Assembly (NCBI GenBank): GCA_964390465.1
Contig: CAYMIJ010000010.1
Span: 1 to 64,000 of the forward strand
Source of the DNA: JADZAI01 sp964390465
GTDB lineage: Bacteria > Pseudomonadota > Alphaproteobacteria > Micropepsales > Micropepsaceae
Length of the DNA stretch: 64,000 nucleotides
Direction of reading: 5' to 3'
Position 1 is the first letter of the stretch. Each line of letters starts with the position of its first letter. Of this stretch, positions 1 through 10,793 are shown one piece after another. A model generated the notes under the pieces. That model ran no database searches and was not told the origin of the DNA. It was given only the letters and a program-made list of their open reading frames with translations. The position numbers were made by a program, and so were the translations under genes.

Positions 1-389
1 ACACCGTGGCGCAGGGCTTCGGCTCGCTGGGCCTGATGACCTCGGTGCTGATGACCCCCGATGGCAAGACCGTGCTGGCGGAAGCCGCGCATGGCACCGT
101 GACGCGCCACTTCCGCGCGCATCAGAAGGGCGAAAAGACCTCGACCAATTCGGTCGCCTCGATCTTCGCCTGGACGCGCGGCTTGCAGCACCGCGCCAAG
201 CTGGACGGCAATGACAAACTGAAAGCCTTTGCCGACAGACTGGAAGAAATCACCGTCGCCACAGTCGAGCAGGGTTTCATGACCAAAGACCTCGCAGTGC
301 TGGTCGGGCCGGACCAGAAATGGCTGACCACCGAGGGCTTCCTCGACAAGGTTTCCGAAAATATGGACAAGGCCATCGACTGGAACTGA
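1..389 (+). CDS. icd: NADP-dependent isocitrate dehydrogenase, C-terminal part (partial at window start)
   Basis: TCA-cycle enzyme converting isocitrate to 2-oxoglutarate with NADPH formation, cytoplasmic. Only the last ~128 residues are in the window; the frame is open to the left edge (first full codon at base 3). The segment VAQGFGSLGLMTSVL and the following AEAAHGTVTRH are the conserved cofactor- and substrate-binding parts of the eukaryotic/alphaproteobacterial type of IDH, and the protein ends DKAIDWN. A strong terminator follows directly. The gene is convergent with the antiporter gene downstream. Identification is secure; the start lies outside. Confidence 0.95.
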   Translation, partial: TVAQGFGSLGLMTSVLMTPDGKTVLAEAAHGTVTRHFRAHQKGEKTSTNSVASIFAWTRGLQHRAKLDGNDKLKAFADRLEEITVATVEQGFMTKDLAVLVGPDQKWLTTEGFLDKVSENMDKAIDWN

Positions 390-436
390 ACCCGCCTTGG
401 CCGCCCGTTGATCGGGTGGAGATATGTTTGTTCTTT

Positions 437-466
437 AATGGCCGCCCTTGAGGCGGCCATTTTTTG
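437..466 (+). terminator. Rho-independent terminator of icd
   Basis: A perfect 9-10 bp stem (ATGGCCGCC at 438-446 pairs with GGCGGCCAT at 452-460) with a 5-nt loop is followed by a run of T. It lies 48 bp after the icd stop, on the same strand. Confidence 0.92.
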
Positions 467-541
467 CAAGGATCGGGATGGAATGGATGACCGGGTCAGG
501 CCCGGTCATGAGGCACAAGGGTGGTCGCGGCCGATCCAGAC

Positions 542-2272
542 CTAGAGGAGATGGCTGGTTTTCGCGCGTTCGCGTTCAGCGTCGATGCGATCCACCACCT
601 GATCGTCGCTGAAGCCAAGCCCTTCCAGCACATGCGCCGCAAGCTGGAGGCTGCCTTCCACCGCTTCTGGAATAACGTCATCGACGCCCAGCGCGCGCAG
701 ATGATCGGCATGCGCCCAGTCTTTCGCGCGGGCAAAGAGTTTAGCCGCCGGCCATTCGGCACGAACCGTGCGCACCATTTTTTCAGCGAGCTGCGTATTG
801 GACAGCGTGACCACAAAGGCCGGGGCGCGGTTGGCACCCGCCTTGAGCATCACCTCAGCGCGCGTGGCATCGCCATAGAAGACCGGCGCACCTGACTGGC
901 GCGCCTGTTCCACTTCGTAAGGGTCCGCTTCGACGGCGATCCACGGCACGTCTTCAGCATCGAGAACCTGCGCGATCATGCGGCCTACGCGCCCGTAGCC
1001 GCCAATCAGCACCGGGCCATCGAGGTCATCGGTCTTGAGCTGCATCTTTTCAGCGCGGCGACCTTCGGCCCAGTCGCCGATGCGGCGACCAATGCCATCC
1101 AGAACAGGCGCAAGGCCCATGGAGAGAATGACAACGGACATCAGAATCTGATGCAGATCATGCTGCATGATGCCGGATGCCGCCGCAGCCGACAGCAGGA
1201 TGAGCGCGAACTCACCGCCATGGGCCAGAAGAAACGCCACCTCGATGGCCACCGACATCGGGATCTTGAAAAGACGCGCCACACCCAGAATGACAAGGGC
1301 CTTGATGACGATGAGCGCAGCAAGCAGGAGCAGGATCTGGCCGAAATGTGAGCGCACGAAGCTGACATCGACCGACATGCCGACATAGACAAAGAACAGG
1401 CCCAGCAGCAGGCCCTTGAAGGGTTCAATGTCGGTTTCAACCTGATGCTTGAAGGCGCTTTCGGCCAGCATGATGCCCGCGACAAGCGCGCCCAGTGATG
1501 TCGGCAGTCCGGCAATGCCGGTCGCCAGCGCGCTGACCATAGCCACGAGCAGCACGACCGCAATGAACAGCTCGTGGCTTTGCGCGCTTCCCGCTGCGCG
1601 CATGATCGGCGGGACAACATAGCGCCCCGCCAGAAGCAGGAGGCCAACGGCGATGGCGCCATAACTCAGTGTGCGGATGATCTCGCCCGTCACGTCGCTG
1701 GCATGCGTCGCCCCCAGTGCGCCCACAAGAAAGAGCATGGGCACAACGGTGAGGTCCTGCATCAGCAGGATGCCGAACGACGTTTGCCCTTCGCTGGTCG
1801 CAAAGCGGTGGCGTGAAACAAGAATCTGCATGGCGATGGCAGACGATGACAGCGCCAGACCAAGCCCCGCGACGAGAGACGCGCCGAAGCCAACCCCAAA
1901 TGCAAAGAGCGAAAGGCCAAGGGCGAGCGCCGTAAGGACAACCTGCGCGGTGCCAAGCCCGAAGACGAGCCGCCGCAATTTCCACAGGCGCGCGAAAGAA
2001 ACTTCAAGCCCGATGGTGAAGAGCAGGAAGATGACGCCGATCTCTCCCAGGCTTTCAAACTCTTTCGGATCGGTGATCGTGACAAAGCGCAGCCAGTCAT
2101 GCGCGGAGGCGAGGCGCCCCAGCCCATAGGGGCCGATAATCATGCCAACCAGCATGAAGCCGAGCACCGGATTGATGCGCAGCTTCTGAAGCAATGGCAC
2201 ACCGACACCGGCCGCGCCAAGAAACACCATCGCATCCTTGAACTGCCAGAGTGCGCCGGTGCTGTCGGCCAT
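542..2272 (-). CDS. CPA2-family monovalent cation:proton antiporter with TrkA-N domain
   Basis: Predicted inner-membrane K+/H+ or Na+/H+ exchanger of the KefB/KefC/YbaL group, 576 residues. The first ~390 residues are a run of hydrophobic segments typical of the Na_H_Exchanger fold. A cytosolic nucleotide-binding RCK/TrkA-N domain follows, beginning with the Rossmann motif GGYGRVGRM at about residue 418. It is shorter than E. coli KefC (about 620) and has little after the RCK domain. The start lies 5 bp downstream of the alaS stop, so the two are probably co-transcribed. The transported ion and any glutathione control cannot be read from sequence. Confidence 0.88.
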   Translation of the reverse strand: MADSTGALWQFKDAMVFLGAAGVGVPLLQKLRINPVLGFMLVGMIIGPYGLGRLASAHDWLRFVTITDPKEFESLGEIGVIFLLFTIGLEVSFARLWKLRRLVFGLGTAQVVLTALALGLSLFAFGVGFGASLVAGLGLALSSSAIAMQILVSRHRFATSEGQTSFGILLMQDLTVVPMLFLVGALGATHASDVTGEIIRTLSYGAIAVGLLLLAGRYVVPPIMRAAGSAQSHELFIAVVLLVAMVSALATGIAGLPTSLGALVAGIMLAESAFKHQVETDIEPFKGLLLGLFFVYVGMSVDVSFVRSHFGQILLLLAALIVIKALVILGVARLFKIPMSVAIEVAFLLAHGGEFALILLSAAAASGIMQHDLHQILMSVVILSMGLAPVLDGIGRRIGDWAEGRRAEKMQLKTDDLDGPVLIGGYGRVGRMIAQVLDAEDVPWIAVEADPYEVEQARQSGAPVFYGDATRAEVMLKAGANRAPAFVVTLSNTQLAEKMVRTVRAEWPAAKLFARAKDWAHADHLRALGVDDVIPEAVEGSLQLAAHVLEGLGFSDDQVVDRIDAERERAKTSHLL

Positions 2273-2277
2273 TGGCG

Positions 2278-4935
2278 TCAGGCGGCGTTCGACCGCAATG
2301 CGGCGCGAATGGCTTCAAGGGCATCTGCGGATCTGGATGGATCCGGTCCACCGGCCTGCGCCATGTCAGGGCGTCCGCCACCGCCTTTGCCGCCGAGCTT
2401 TTCATTGGCCGCGCGCACCAGCGCAACGGCATCATAAGTGCCGGTGAGATCGGCCGTGACGCCAACGACGATGGACGCCTTGCCACCATCATCGGTGACA
2501 AAGGCGACAATGCCCGAACCGAGTTTCGCCTTGGCTTCGTCGGCCAGACCTTTGAGATCTTTCGCCGGCACGCCCGGCACCATTTTCAGGATGGCTTTGG
2601 CCGTGCCCAGCGTTTCGATTTCATCGCCGCCCGATGCGGCAGGGCCAGCCAGCGCCAGCTTGCGCTTGGCATCTGACAGCTCGCGTTCCAGACGGCGGCG
2701 GTCTTCGGCCAATGCGGTGATGCGTTCAATGAGTTCAGCAGGCGCTGCCTTCAGCGCCGCTGCGGCATCGCGCACGAGACCCGCCTGATGTTCGAACCAG
2801 AGGCGGGCCGCTTCGCCGGTGAGTGCTTCGATACGGCGCACGCCCGAAGACACCGCGCTTTCCGAGACGATCTTGAACAGGCCGATATCGCCAAGGCGCG
2901 ACACATGCGTGCCGCCGCACAGTTCGACCGAAAAGGTCTTGCCGGGATTGTCGTTGGCGCTGGGCATGGCGAGCACGCGCACTTCATCGCCATATTTTTC
3001 ACCGAACAAAGCGAGCGCGCCCGCTTTGACGGCCTCATCCGGTGTCATCAGGCGCGTGGAGACTTCGCGATTGTCGCGGATGATGCGGTTCACTTCCGCT
3101 TCGACCGCCGCGATTTCATCAGCTGACATCGCCTTGTTGTGGCTGAAGTCAAAGCGCAGGCGTTCGTGGCTGACGGATGAACCCTTTTGCGCGATGTGGC
3201 TGCCCAGCGCACGGCGCAATGACTCATGCAGCAGATGCGTCGCGGAGTGATTGGAGCGCGTGGTCAGACGGCGGGCACTGTCGATGCTGAGGGTCGCTTC
3301 CGCACCCATGCGGATCACGCCCTTTTCGACGCGCCCGAGATGGACATGCAACGCGCCAAGTTTCTTCTGCGTGTCGGTGACGATGAAACGCGCATCGCCC
3401 ACGGTGATGCTGCCCGCATCGCCCGCCTGCCCGCCGCTTTCGCCATAGAAGGGCGTCTGGTTGGTGATGATGGCGCCCTCGTCGCCTTCGTTCAGCGCAT
3501 CGACTTCTGCGCCGCCTTTCAGAAGCGCAATCACGACGCCCTGCGCTTCGTCGGCGTCGTAACCAAGGAACTCGGTCGCGCCGCTGCGGTCGCGGATGGA
3601 AAACCACTGCGTCTCGGTGGCCGCCTCGCCCGAACCGGCCCATGCCGCGCGGGCCGCCGCCTTCTGCGCCGCCATCGCCGCATCGAATCCTTTGGTGTCG
3701 ACGGTGAGACCGCGCGCCCGGAGCGCATCCTGCGTGAGATCGAGCGGGAAGCCGTAAGTATCATAGAGGCTGAACGCGACCTCGCCGGGCAGCTCTGTGC
3801 CGTTCATCTTTACAACGGCATCGTCGAGCAGGCGCAGACCGTTGGCGAGCGTCTGCCGGAAGCGGACTTCTTCGAGTTTCAGCGTTTCGCTGATGACCGC
3901 TTCGGCGCGGGTCAGGTCTGGATAGGCCGCGCCCATCTGCGCCACGAGGGCAGGCACCAGACGGTGCATCAACGGGTCTTTCGCGCCGAGAATATGCGCG
4001 TGCCGCATGGCCCGGCGCATGATGCGGCGGAGCACATAGCCGCGCCCTTCATTGGAGGGCATGACCCCATCAGCCACCAGAAAGGACGCCGCGCGCAGGT
4101 GGTCAGCGATCACCCGGTGGCTGGCGGCATGGTCGCCATCTGGCCGCACCCCGGTGAGGGCGGCAGAGGTTTCGATGAGCGCGCGGAACAGGTCGGTGTC
4201 GTAGTTCGAGGTCTTGCCCTGCAGGATCGAGGCGATGCGTTCCAGCCCCATGCCGGTGTCGATGGAGGGACGCGGCAGGGCCAGACGGTTGCCCGGTGCG
4301 ACCTGCTCATACTGCATGAAGACGAGATTCCAGAACTCGACGAAGCGGTCACCGTCCTGGTCTGCGCTGCCGGGGGGGCCGCCCGCGACGGTCGGACCGT
4401 AATCGTAGAAGATCTCGGAGCAGGGGCCGCAGGGGCCGGTATCGCCCATCGACCAGAAATTGTCGGAGGTGGATATGCGGATGATCCTGTCATCGCTGAA
4501 GCCTGCGATCTTGCGCCAGAGCGCCGCGGCATCGTCATCTTCGGAATAGACGGTCACCAGAAGCCGGTCTTTGGGCAGGCCAAACGTGCCGGAGACCAGT
4601 TTCCACGCCATCTCGATAGCGTGTTCCTTGAAATAGTCACCGAACGAGAAATTGCCGAGCATCTCGAAGAAGGTGTGGTGGCGCGCCGTGTAGCCCACAT
4701 TGTCGAGGTCGTTGTGCTTGCCGCCCGCGCGCACGCATTTCTGGGCTGAGACAGCGCGCGGATTGGCGCGCTTCTCAGCGCCGGTGAAGACATTCTTGAA
4801 CGGCACCATGCCCGCATTGACAAACATGAGTGTCGGATCGTTGCGCGGCACGAGCGGAGCTGACGGCACGATGTCGTGGCCATCAGAGGCATAATGGTTC
4901 AGAAACGTGGAGCGGATGTCGGTCAGGCTGGTCAT
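2278..4935 (-). CDS. alaS: Alanyl-tRNA synthetase
   Basis: Charges tRNA-Ala; cytoplasmic class II synthetase, 885 residues, the usual full length. The N-terminal catalytic core begins with the family signature around VNAGMVPFKNVF (about residues 39-50). The editing domain carries the zinc-site motifs HSATHLLH and ELCGGTH, and a DHHA1-type C-terminal domain ends the protein. The start MTSLTDIR is at the usual distance before the core. It lies downstream of recA on the same strand, as in many Alphaproteobacteria, with the antiporter gene after it. Confidence 0.97.
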   Translation of the reverse strand: MTSLTDIRSTFLNHYASDGHDIVPSAPLVPRNDPTLMFVNAGMVPFKNVFTGAEKRANPRAVSAQKCVRAGGKHNDLDNVGYTARHHTFFEMLGNFSFGDYFKEHAIEMAWKLVSGTFGLPKDRLLVTVYSEDDDAAALWRKIAGFSDDRIIRISTSDNFWSMGDTGPCGPCSEIFYDYGPTVAGGPPGSADQDGDRFVEFWNLVFMQYEQVAPGNRLALPRPSIDTGMGLERIASILQGKTSNYDTDLFRALIETSAALTGVRPDGDHAASHRVIADHLRAASFLVADGVMPSNEGRGYVLRRIMRRAMRHAHILGAKDPLMHRLVPALVAQMGAAYPDLTRAEAVISETLKLEEVRFRQTLANGLRLLDDAVVKMNGTELPGEVAFSLYDTYGFPLDLTQDALRARGLTVDTKGFDAAMAAQKAAARAAWAGSGEAATETQWFSIRDRSGATEFLGYDADEAQGVVIALLKGGAEVDALNEGDEGAIITNQTPFYGESGGQAGDAGSITVGDARFIVTDTQKKLGALHVHLGRVEKGVIRMGAEATLSIDSARRLTTRSNHSATHLLHESLRRALGSHIAQKGSSVSHERLRFDFSHNKAMSADEIAAVEAEVNRIIRDNREVSTRLMTPDEAVKAGALALFGEKYGDEVRVLAMPSANDNPGKTFSVELCGGTHVSRLGDIGLFKIVSESAVSSGVRRIEALTGEAARLWFEHQAGLVRDAAAALKAAPAELIERITALAEDRRRLERELSDAKRKLALAGPAASGGDEIETLGTAKAILKMVPGVPAKDLKGLADEAKAKLGSGIVAFVTDDGGKASIVVGVTADLTGTYDAVALVRAANEKLGGKGGGGRPDMAQAGGPDPSRSADALEAIRAALRSNAA

Positions 4936-4975
4936 GATGACGCGTATCTAGTGCATCTGACACAAAAGGCGAAGA

Positions 4976-4998
4976 CCCCGGCGCTCTGAACGCCGGGG
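4976..4998 (-). terminator. Probable terminator of recA
   Basis: An 8-bp GC-rich perfect stem (4976-4983 with 4991-4998, 7-nt loop) lies 56 bp after the recA stop. On the minus strand it is followed by a broken pyrimidine tract, TCTTCGCCTTTT. The weak T-run makes this moderate, and some read-through into alaS is plausible. Confidence 0.6.
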
Positions 4999-5053
4999 CC
5001 TTGAACCCAGATTAACCATTGAAAACCGGTGTGCCCGTCCGCAGGCCGTGGGA

Positions 5054-6151
<1,098 letters not shown>

Positions 6152-6212
6152 GGGCACGTTTCCTTATTTCATGCGACCCGGTAGCGGGCAATGAGTCGAG
6201 TGTGCGCCTTTT

Positions 6213-6243
6213 GTTCTCGTTCTTCAAGTGTTCTTTTTTGTTC
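6213..6243 (-). promoter_or_regulatory. SOS (LexA) operator region of recA
   Basis: GTTC at 6219-6222 and 6230-6233 are separated by exactly 7 bp, the alphaproteobacterial LexA box GTTC-N7-GTTC (GAAC-N7-GAAC in gene orientation). Two further GTTC words flank it at 6213 and 6240, with spacings of 2 and 6. The box is 68 bp upstream of the chosen recA start, which fits repression by LexA. Confidence 0.88.
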
Positions 6244-6358
6244 TCTAGATGTTTTTACGATAACGTCAAGATATAGGCATGACAGCCCGCCGGAATACAA
6301 GCCAAAGGGTGACCCGCATCAGATTGGGATGACGTAAACTGTAACGCCAACCCGAAAT

Positions 6359-8623
6359 CTAGGTGGGGGGGGTGAGGACATCTTTCACCTTGGCCGCAAG
6401 CTCGTTCAGATTGAAGGGCTTGGGCAAAAAGTGCATGTCGTCTTCGGTCTCGGCAGTCTTGCGGAAGTCGCCATCGGCATAGCCCGACATGAAGATGATC
6501 GGCATGCCCGCATGGCTGGCGCGCACGATATTGGCCAGTTCCGGCCCATGCATGCCGGGCATGACGACATCGGTGAGCATGAGATCGACTGTGCGGCCCG
6601 GCGTATTGAGGATTTCGAGCGCTTCCTCGCCGCAACTGGCTTTCAGCACCTCGTAACCCTTCTTTTCCAGCACCCGCGCAGCAAACAGGCGCACAGAATC
6701 CTCGTCCTCGACCAAGAGGATGGTGCCCGCGCCGGTGAGATCACGCGGACGCACCACCTTTTCCACCTCAGCGGGCTTTTCGAGCCGGTCTTCCGCTTTT
6801 TCAGGCTCGGCGCTGGGCACATAACGCGGCAGGAAGATGCGGAAGGTGGTGCCCTTGCCCACTTCTGATTCCGGGAAGATGAAGCCGCCCGACTGCTTCA
6901 CAAAGCCATAAATGCTGGCGAGGCCCAGACCCGTGCCCTTGCCCTGTTCCTTGGTGGTGAAGAAGGGCTCAAAGATCTTGGTGATGATCTCAGGGGGGAT
7001 GCCGCAGCCTGTATCCGCCACCTCGATCAGCACGTAATCGGCAGCGACCAGCAGCGGATAATTGAACTTCGCGCACTCGGTCGCGGTGACGTTGCGGGCA
7101 CGCAGCGTGAGCGTCCCGCCCTCCGGCATGGCGTCGCGCGCGTTCACACCGAGATTGAGCATCATATTGTCGAACTGGCCCTGATCGACACGCACCGGCC
7201 ACAGCCCGCTGCCGAAATCATGCGCCAGCACGACGCGTTCGGAGAGGATGCGTTTCAGCATTTCCGACATGTCGGCGATGATGTCCGAAACCTCCGACAC
7301 GCGCGGCGTCAGTGTCTGCTGGCGTGAGAAAGCCAGCAGATGGCGCACCAGCCGCGTGCCGCGAATGGAGGTCTGCCTGATCTGCTGAAGATCGGCGAAT
7401 GACGGATCACCCGCCTTGTGCCTGAGCAGCAGTAGCTCGGCAAAGCCGCTGATCGCGGTGAGCAGGTTGTTGAAGTCGTGCGCGACGCCGCTGGCCAGCT
7501 TGTTCACGGCGTCCATCTTCTGGGCCTGAAGCGACTGCATCTCGAATGTTCTAAGATTGGTCAGGTCTGTGACATGCAGCGCGACCAGACCGGGCTTGCC
7601 GTCAGCGGCGCTCGCCACTGGCAGAACCTGAATCTGGGCAACACCGCTCTGTTTCATCGCCACGTCCAGACTGGCACTGCCATCGTCGCGTTCGCCCGCC
7701 TCGCGGATGAGGCGCGCGACGTCACGGCGGTCGGGTTCGGCAATATGCGCTGTAAAGAGCTGATCGCGCATGACCGCTGCATTGCTTTGGCCAAACAGAG
7801 TGGCGAGCGCACCGTTGGAGGCCTCAATCACACCATCAGAACGCACCAGCGCCATGGGAAGCGGGGCCGTTTCGTAAAGCCGCTCAAAAACCCCGACATC
7901 GGCGCGGAACGCCGGTGCCGCCGTCGCATCCGCTGCCCGGCGCGCCGCCAACGTGGAGAACGGCACGACCGCACCACCCTCGCCGCCAACGCCGGTGACC
8001 TGCGCCAGCGGATGAAACCGCCACATCACCAGACCGTTCGCCACTGGCTCAACTGAAACCCGGTGCCAGACGGCGCGACCGTTTTCCGTCGCACGGACAT
8101 CCGCAGCAGCAGCCTGGCCTTCACCCGCAGCCTTTGCCAGACGAAAGATGCGACTGCTCATATCTCCATCAGGCCGGATCGCCAGATCAGGGGCGCGCAG
8201 CTTGCCGGTGCCGCCACACAGGGCGCGGTAGGCTGGATTGGCGAAAACCACCGCGCCAGTCCCGCGCGCCACAACCATCGGATCGGACAGCCCATCAAAG
8301 GCAGCGCTGAGGAGACGCCCTCGCCGGTCACGAGCATGACCAACGGGCTGGCGCAAAAGCAGTGTCACCAGCATGCCGATGGCCGTGACGCCCAGACCCG
8401 CCAGCAGCGCGAGGCCAGCAAAGCCTGCCTCATCATGATAGATGGCAGCGGCAATCGCCGAGACGATGGCGAGGGCCAGCATGGCCCCGGACACATAGAA
8501 AAGGGCGCGCCCGCCAGCCCGCGGCGCCTGTGCAGGCAGGCGCGTATCACGCGCCACACCATGCGCCTTTTGCAAGCTGGAGCCGCCCGCCATGTTCTGC
8601 CTCGCGACCTTCGACGGTCCCAT
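6359..8623 (-). CDS. cckA: Cell-cycle hybrid histidine kinase CckA
   Basis: Membrane-bound hybrid kinase that phosphorylates the ChpT-CtrA/CpdR relay controlling cell cycle and flagellar genes. It has 754 residues: two membrane segments (about 41-61 and 67-90), two PAS-like regions (about 103-205 and 245-355), a HisKA domain with His382 in ASGVAHDFNNLLT, an ATPase domain (NARDAMPEG; DTGCGI; GKGTGLGLASIYG) and a C-terminal receiver (VEDEDSVR; phospho-Asp in MLTDVVMPG). VAHDFNNLLTAI is the CckA-type H-box. I chose ATG 8623, 14 bp after the flhB stop; the frame stays open upstream through flhB but with no sensible protein. It is last in the flgB-flgC-fliE-fliQ-fliR-flhB operon. Confidence 0.93.
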   Translation of the reverse strand: MGPSKVARQNMAGGSSLQKAHGVARDTRLPAQAPRAGGRALFYVSGAMLALAIVSAIAAAIYHDEAGFAGLALLAGLGVTAIGMLVTLLLRQPVGHARDRRGRLLSAAFDGLSDPMVVARGTGAVVFANPAYRALCGGTGKLRAPDLAIRPDGDMSSRIFRLAKAAGEGQAAAADVRATENGRAVWHRVSVEPVANGLVMWRFHPLAQVTGVGGEGGAVVPFSTLAARRAADATAAPAFRADVGVFERLYETAPLPMALVRSDGVIEASNGALATLFGQSNAAVMRDQLFTAHIAEPDRRDVARLIREAGERDDGSASLDVAMKQSGVAQIQVLPVASAADGKPGLVALHVTDLTNLRTFEMQSLQAQKMDAVNKLASGVAHDFNNLLTAISGFAELLLLRHKAGDPSFADLQQIRQTSIRGTRLVRHLLAFSRQQTLTPRVSEVSDIIADMSEMLKRILSERVVLAHDFGSGLWPVRVDQGQFDNMMLNLGVNARDAMPEGGTLTLRARNVTATECAKFNYPLLVAADYVLIEVADTGCGIPPEIITKIFEPFFTTKEQGKGTGLGLASIYGFVKQSGGFIFPESEVGKGTTFRIFLPRYVPSAEPEKAEDRLEKPAEVEKVVRPRDLTGAGTILLVEDEDSVRLFAARVLEKKGYEVLKASCGEEALEILNTPGRTVDLMLTDVVMPGMHGPELANIVRASHAGMPIIFMSGYADGDFRKTAETEDDMHFLPKPFNLNELAAKVKDVLTPPT

Positions 8624-8636
8624 GTGATTCGTCCCG

Positions 8637-9704
8637 CTATGATCGCAGCCGCTGGCGCATGATGAAACCGATGATCTGCGCCACAGCCTTGAAGTGTTCA
8701 GCCGGAATCGCGGCATCCACCGCGACCGACGCATAGAGGCTGCGGGCCAGCGGCGGATTTTCAATAACCGGCACCCCGCTTTCACGGGCGAGATCACGGA
8801 TGCGCAGCGCCATGAGATCAACGCCCTTGGCGACACATACTGGCGCTGCCATCTCGCCCGATTCATACTTGAGCGCCACCGCATAGTGCGTGGGATTGGT
8901 GACAACCACGGTGGCGCCCGGCACCGCCGCCATCATACGTCTGCGACTGCGTTCCATGCGGATCTGGCGCAGTTTCATCTTGATGGTGGGATCGCCTTCA
9001 GCGTCTTTCAGTTCATCGCGGATGTCCTGTTTGCTCATGCGCATCCGCCGCATGAACGACAGGCGCTGCCAGAACCAGTCGATCACCGCGAAAGCCGCCA
9101 CCACACCCAGAACCGGCCCCAGCATTTTGGTGATGAGCACATAAGCAGCCGCCCCACCCGCACGCGGATCGGCGGAGATCATGTCCATCAGCGCGTTATG
9201 ATCGGGCCAGACGGCATAGACCACCGCCACACCAACGCAGATGACCTTGAGCAGACCCTTGGCGAAATTGATGAGCGCCTCGCGACTGAACAGCCGGCTG
9301 AACCCCTGCATGGGCGAGAGTTTTGAAAATGACGGCGCGATTTTCTTGGCGCTGAAAAGCAGAGGCGACTGAATGAGATGTCCGCCAATAGCCGCCGCGA
9401 GCATCAGCGCAAAAGGCATGCCCAGGATGAGCCCCAATGCGATGCCGATGTGCCATGAAAGCGCCAGAAGCCCACCCCCGGAAGCATCGACCGCTTCCGG
9501 TGAGGCGAGCAGAACCGTAAAGCGGCTCATGAACCCGGAGGCCGCCTGATTGCCCCATGCCACAATGGCTATGGTCGCCGCGCTGAGCGTGGCCAGAAGC
9601 ACAATGTCCTGACTTCGGGGAACGTCGCCTTGCTCGCGCGCGTCGTCAAGTTTCTTCTGGGTTGGTTCTTCTGTGCGTTGCGCGTCGTCGTGGTCGTCGG
9701 CCAT
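8637..9704 (-). CDS. flhB: Flagellar export switch protein FlhB
   Basis: Inner-membrane component of the flagellar type III export gate that switches substrate class from rod/hook to filament. It has 355 residues with four hydrophobic segments between about 30 and 215, then a cytosolic domain. The self-cleavage motif NPTH is at 270-273, at almost the same position as in Salmonella (269-272). The start is 4 bp from the fliR stop, so translation is probably coupled. The N-terminus EEPTQKKLDDAREQGDVPRS is the standard FlhB start region. Confidence 0.97.
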   Translation of the reverse strand: MADDHDDAQRTEEPTQKKLDDAREQGDVPRSQDIVLLATLSAATIAIVAWGNQAASGFMSRFTVLLASPEAVDASGGGLLALSWHIGIALGLILGMPFALMLAAAIGGHLIQSPLLFSAKKIAPSFSKLSPMQGFSRLFSREALINFAKGLLKVICVGVAVVYAVWPDHNALMDMISADPRAGGAAAYVLITKMLGPVLGVVAAFAVIDWFWQRLSFMRRMRMSKQDIRDELKDAEGDPTIKMKLRQIRMERSRRRMMAAVPGATVVVTNPTHYAVALKYESGEMAAPVCVAKGVDLMALRIRDLARESGVPVIENPPLARSLYASVAVDAAIPAEHFKAVAQIIGFIMRQRLRS

Positions 9705-9708
9705 AGCG

Positions 9709-10482
9709 TCAGTTCACCAGGCCCGAAAACGCGTCGCGGAAACGATCGAGGAAAATCGTCATCATCACGCCGAGGAGCAGCATCAGCATACCGAAACCGC
9801 CCAGGATCGAGGCCGGCATTGCGATGAAGAACACCTGAAACTGCGGCATCATCTTGGCCACCAGCGCGAGGCCCGCGTTGAACACGAGGCCCGCAAACAG
9901 GAAAGGTGCGGCCAGCTCAACGCCCAGCAGGAAACTGGAGGAGACAAAGCGCACGACGAGCTCAAGAAAATCACCGACCGGCGGCACGATGCCGGGCGGA
10001 AAGAGAACGTAAGAGCGCATCAGCCCATCAAAAAGCACGGCGTGGCCGCCCGTGATGTAGAGCATCAAAATCGCCAGGGTGACAAGAAAGGTGGCGACAA
10101 TCGCGCCCTGCGCGCCCTGGGTCGGATCGACCGCAATGGCAAAGCCAAGGCCCGTCTGCATCGCAATGATATTGCCGGTCACATTCATGCACGATATCAG
10201 AAGGCGCGCGGCCACGCCGATGGCGAGGCCAATCACGCTTTCCAGACCGATGAGCAGGAACAGGCTGCCAATATCCGCAGGCATGGCCGGCAGTTTTGCA
10301 CCCAGCAGCGGGGTCAGCATGAAGGCAAGCGACAGCCCAAGGCCAAGACGGAAATTCGGCGATACAAAGCCCTCGCCCACACCGGGGAAAGTCATGAGCA
10401 TAGTGCCAAGCCGCGCAAAGATCAGGATGAAGGCAAAAGCCTGCTGCGGCAGTACCTGTTCAAGAAAAGGAATGCCGGGCAC
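9709..10482 (-). CDS. fliR: Flagellar export protein FliR
   Basis: Inner-membrane subunit of the FliPQR export channel, 257 residues with about six hydrophobic segments. The conserved stretch FRLGLGLSLAFMLTP and a GLIGxE-like segment (LLIGLESVIGLAIG) fit FliR. It sits between fliQ (6 bp gap) and flhB (4 bp gap) in the classical fliQ-fliR-flhB order. Confidence 0.96.
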   Translation of the reverse strand: MPGIPFLEQVLPQQAFAFILIFARLGTMLMTFPGVGEGFVSPNFRLGLGLSLAFMLTPLLGAKLPAMPADIGSLFLLIGLESVIGLAIGVAARLLISCMNVTGNIIAMQTGLGFAIAVDPTQGAQGAIVATFLVTLAILMLYITGGHAVLFDGLMRSYVLFPPGIVPPVGDFLELVVRFVSSSFLLGVELAAPFLFAGLVFNAGLALVAKMMPQFQVFFIAMPASILGGFGMLMLLLGVMMTIFLDRFRDAFSGLVN

Positions 10483-10488
10483 GGCGGC

Positions 10489-10752
10489 CTACGACGCGCC
10501 AATGCGCGCGAAAATCTCGGTGGCGTAGCGGCTGAGCTGTTGCGCCATGAATGGCAGCATCAGGAGGATCACCAGAAACACCGCGATGATCTTGGGCACG
10601 AAAACAATGGTGGCTTCCTGAATCTGGGTCAGCGCCTGAAGCAGGCCGATGCCCGCACCCACGGCCAGTGCCACCAGCATCACCGGCGCAGATACAATGA
10701 TCAAAATCCAGATCGATTCTCTCGCGATGTCGAGCGCTTCTGCGCCTGTCAT
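10489..10752 (-). CDS. fliQ: Flagellar export protein FliQ
   Basis: Small inner-membrane subunit (87 residues, two transmembrane segments at about 13-42 and 50-72) of the FliPQR export channel. The segment VGAGIGLLQALTQIQEATIVFVPK is diagnostic (QALTQIQE). Its length is the family norm. It is co-transcribed with fliE upstream and fliR downstream. Confidence 0.96.
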   Translation of the reverse strand: MTGAEALDIARESIWILIIVSAPVMLVALAVGAGIGLLQALTQIQEATIVFVPKIIAVFLVILLMLPFMAQQLSRYATEIFARIGAS

Positions 10753-10793
10753 ATCGTTACCCCTTGGCCTTTCTGGCCGTTTGGCGAACGCCC

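Noticed and set aside
3226..4749. 507-residue open frame on the plus strand opposite alaS
   Set aside because: It is the mirror of a GC-rich, strongly conserved gene (alaS). Its protein has no recognisable motif and is rich in Arg, Gly and His, as expected of an antisense frame.
6359..8905. Long version of CckA starting inside flhB
   Set aside because: The first 94 residues are Arg/Ser/Trp-rich translation of flhB in another frame. The ATG at 8623 follows the flhB stop and starts recognisable CckA sequence.
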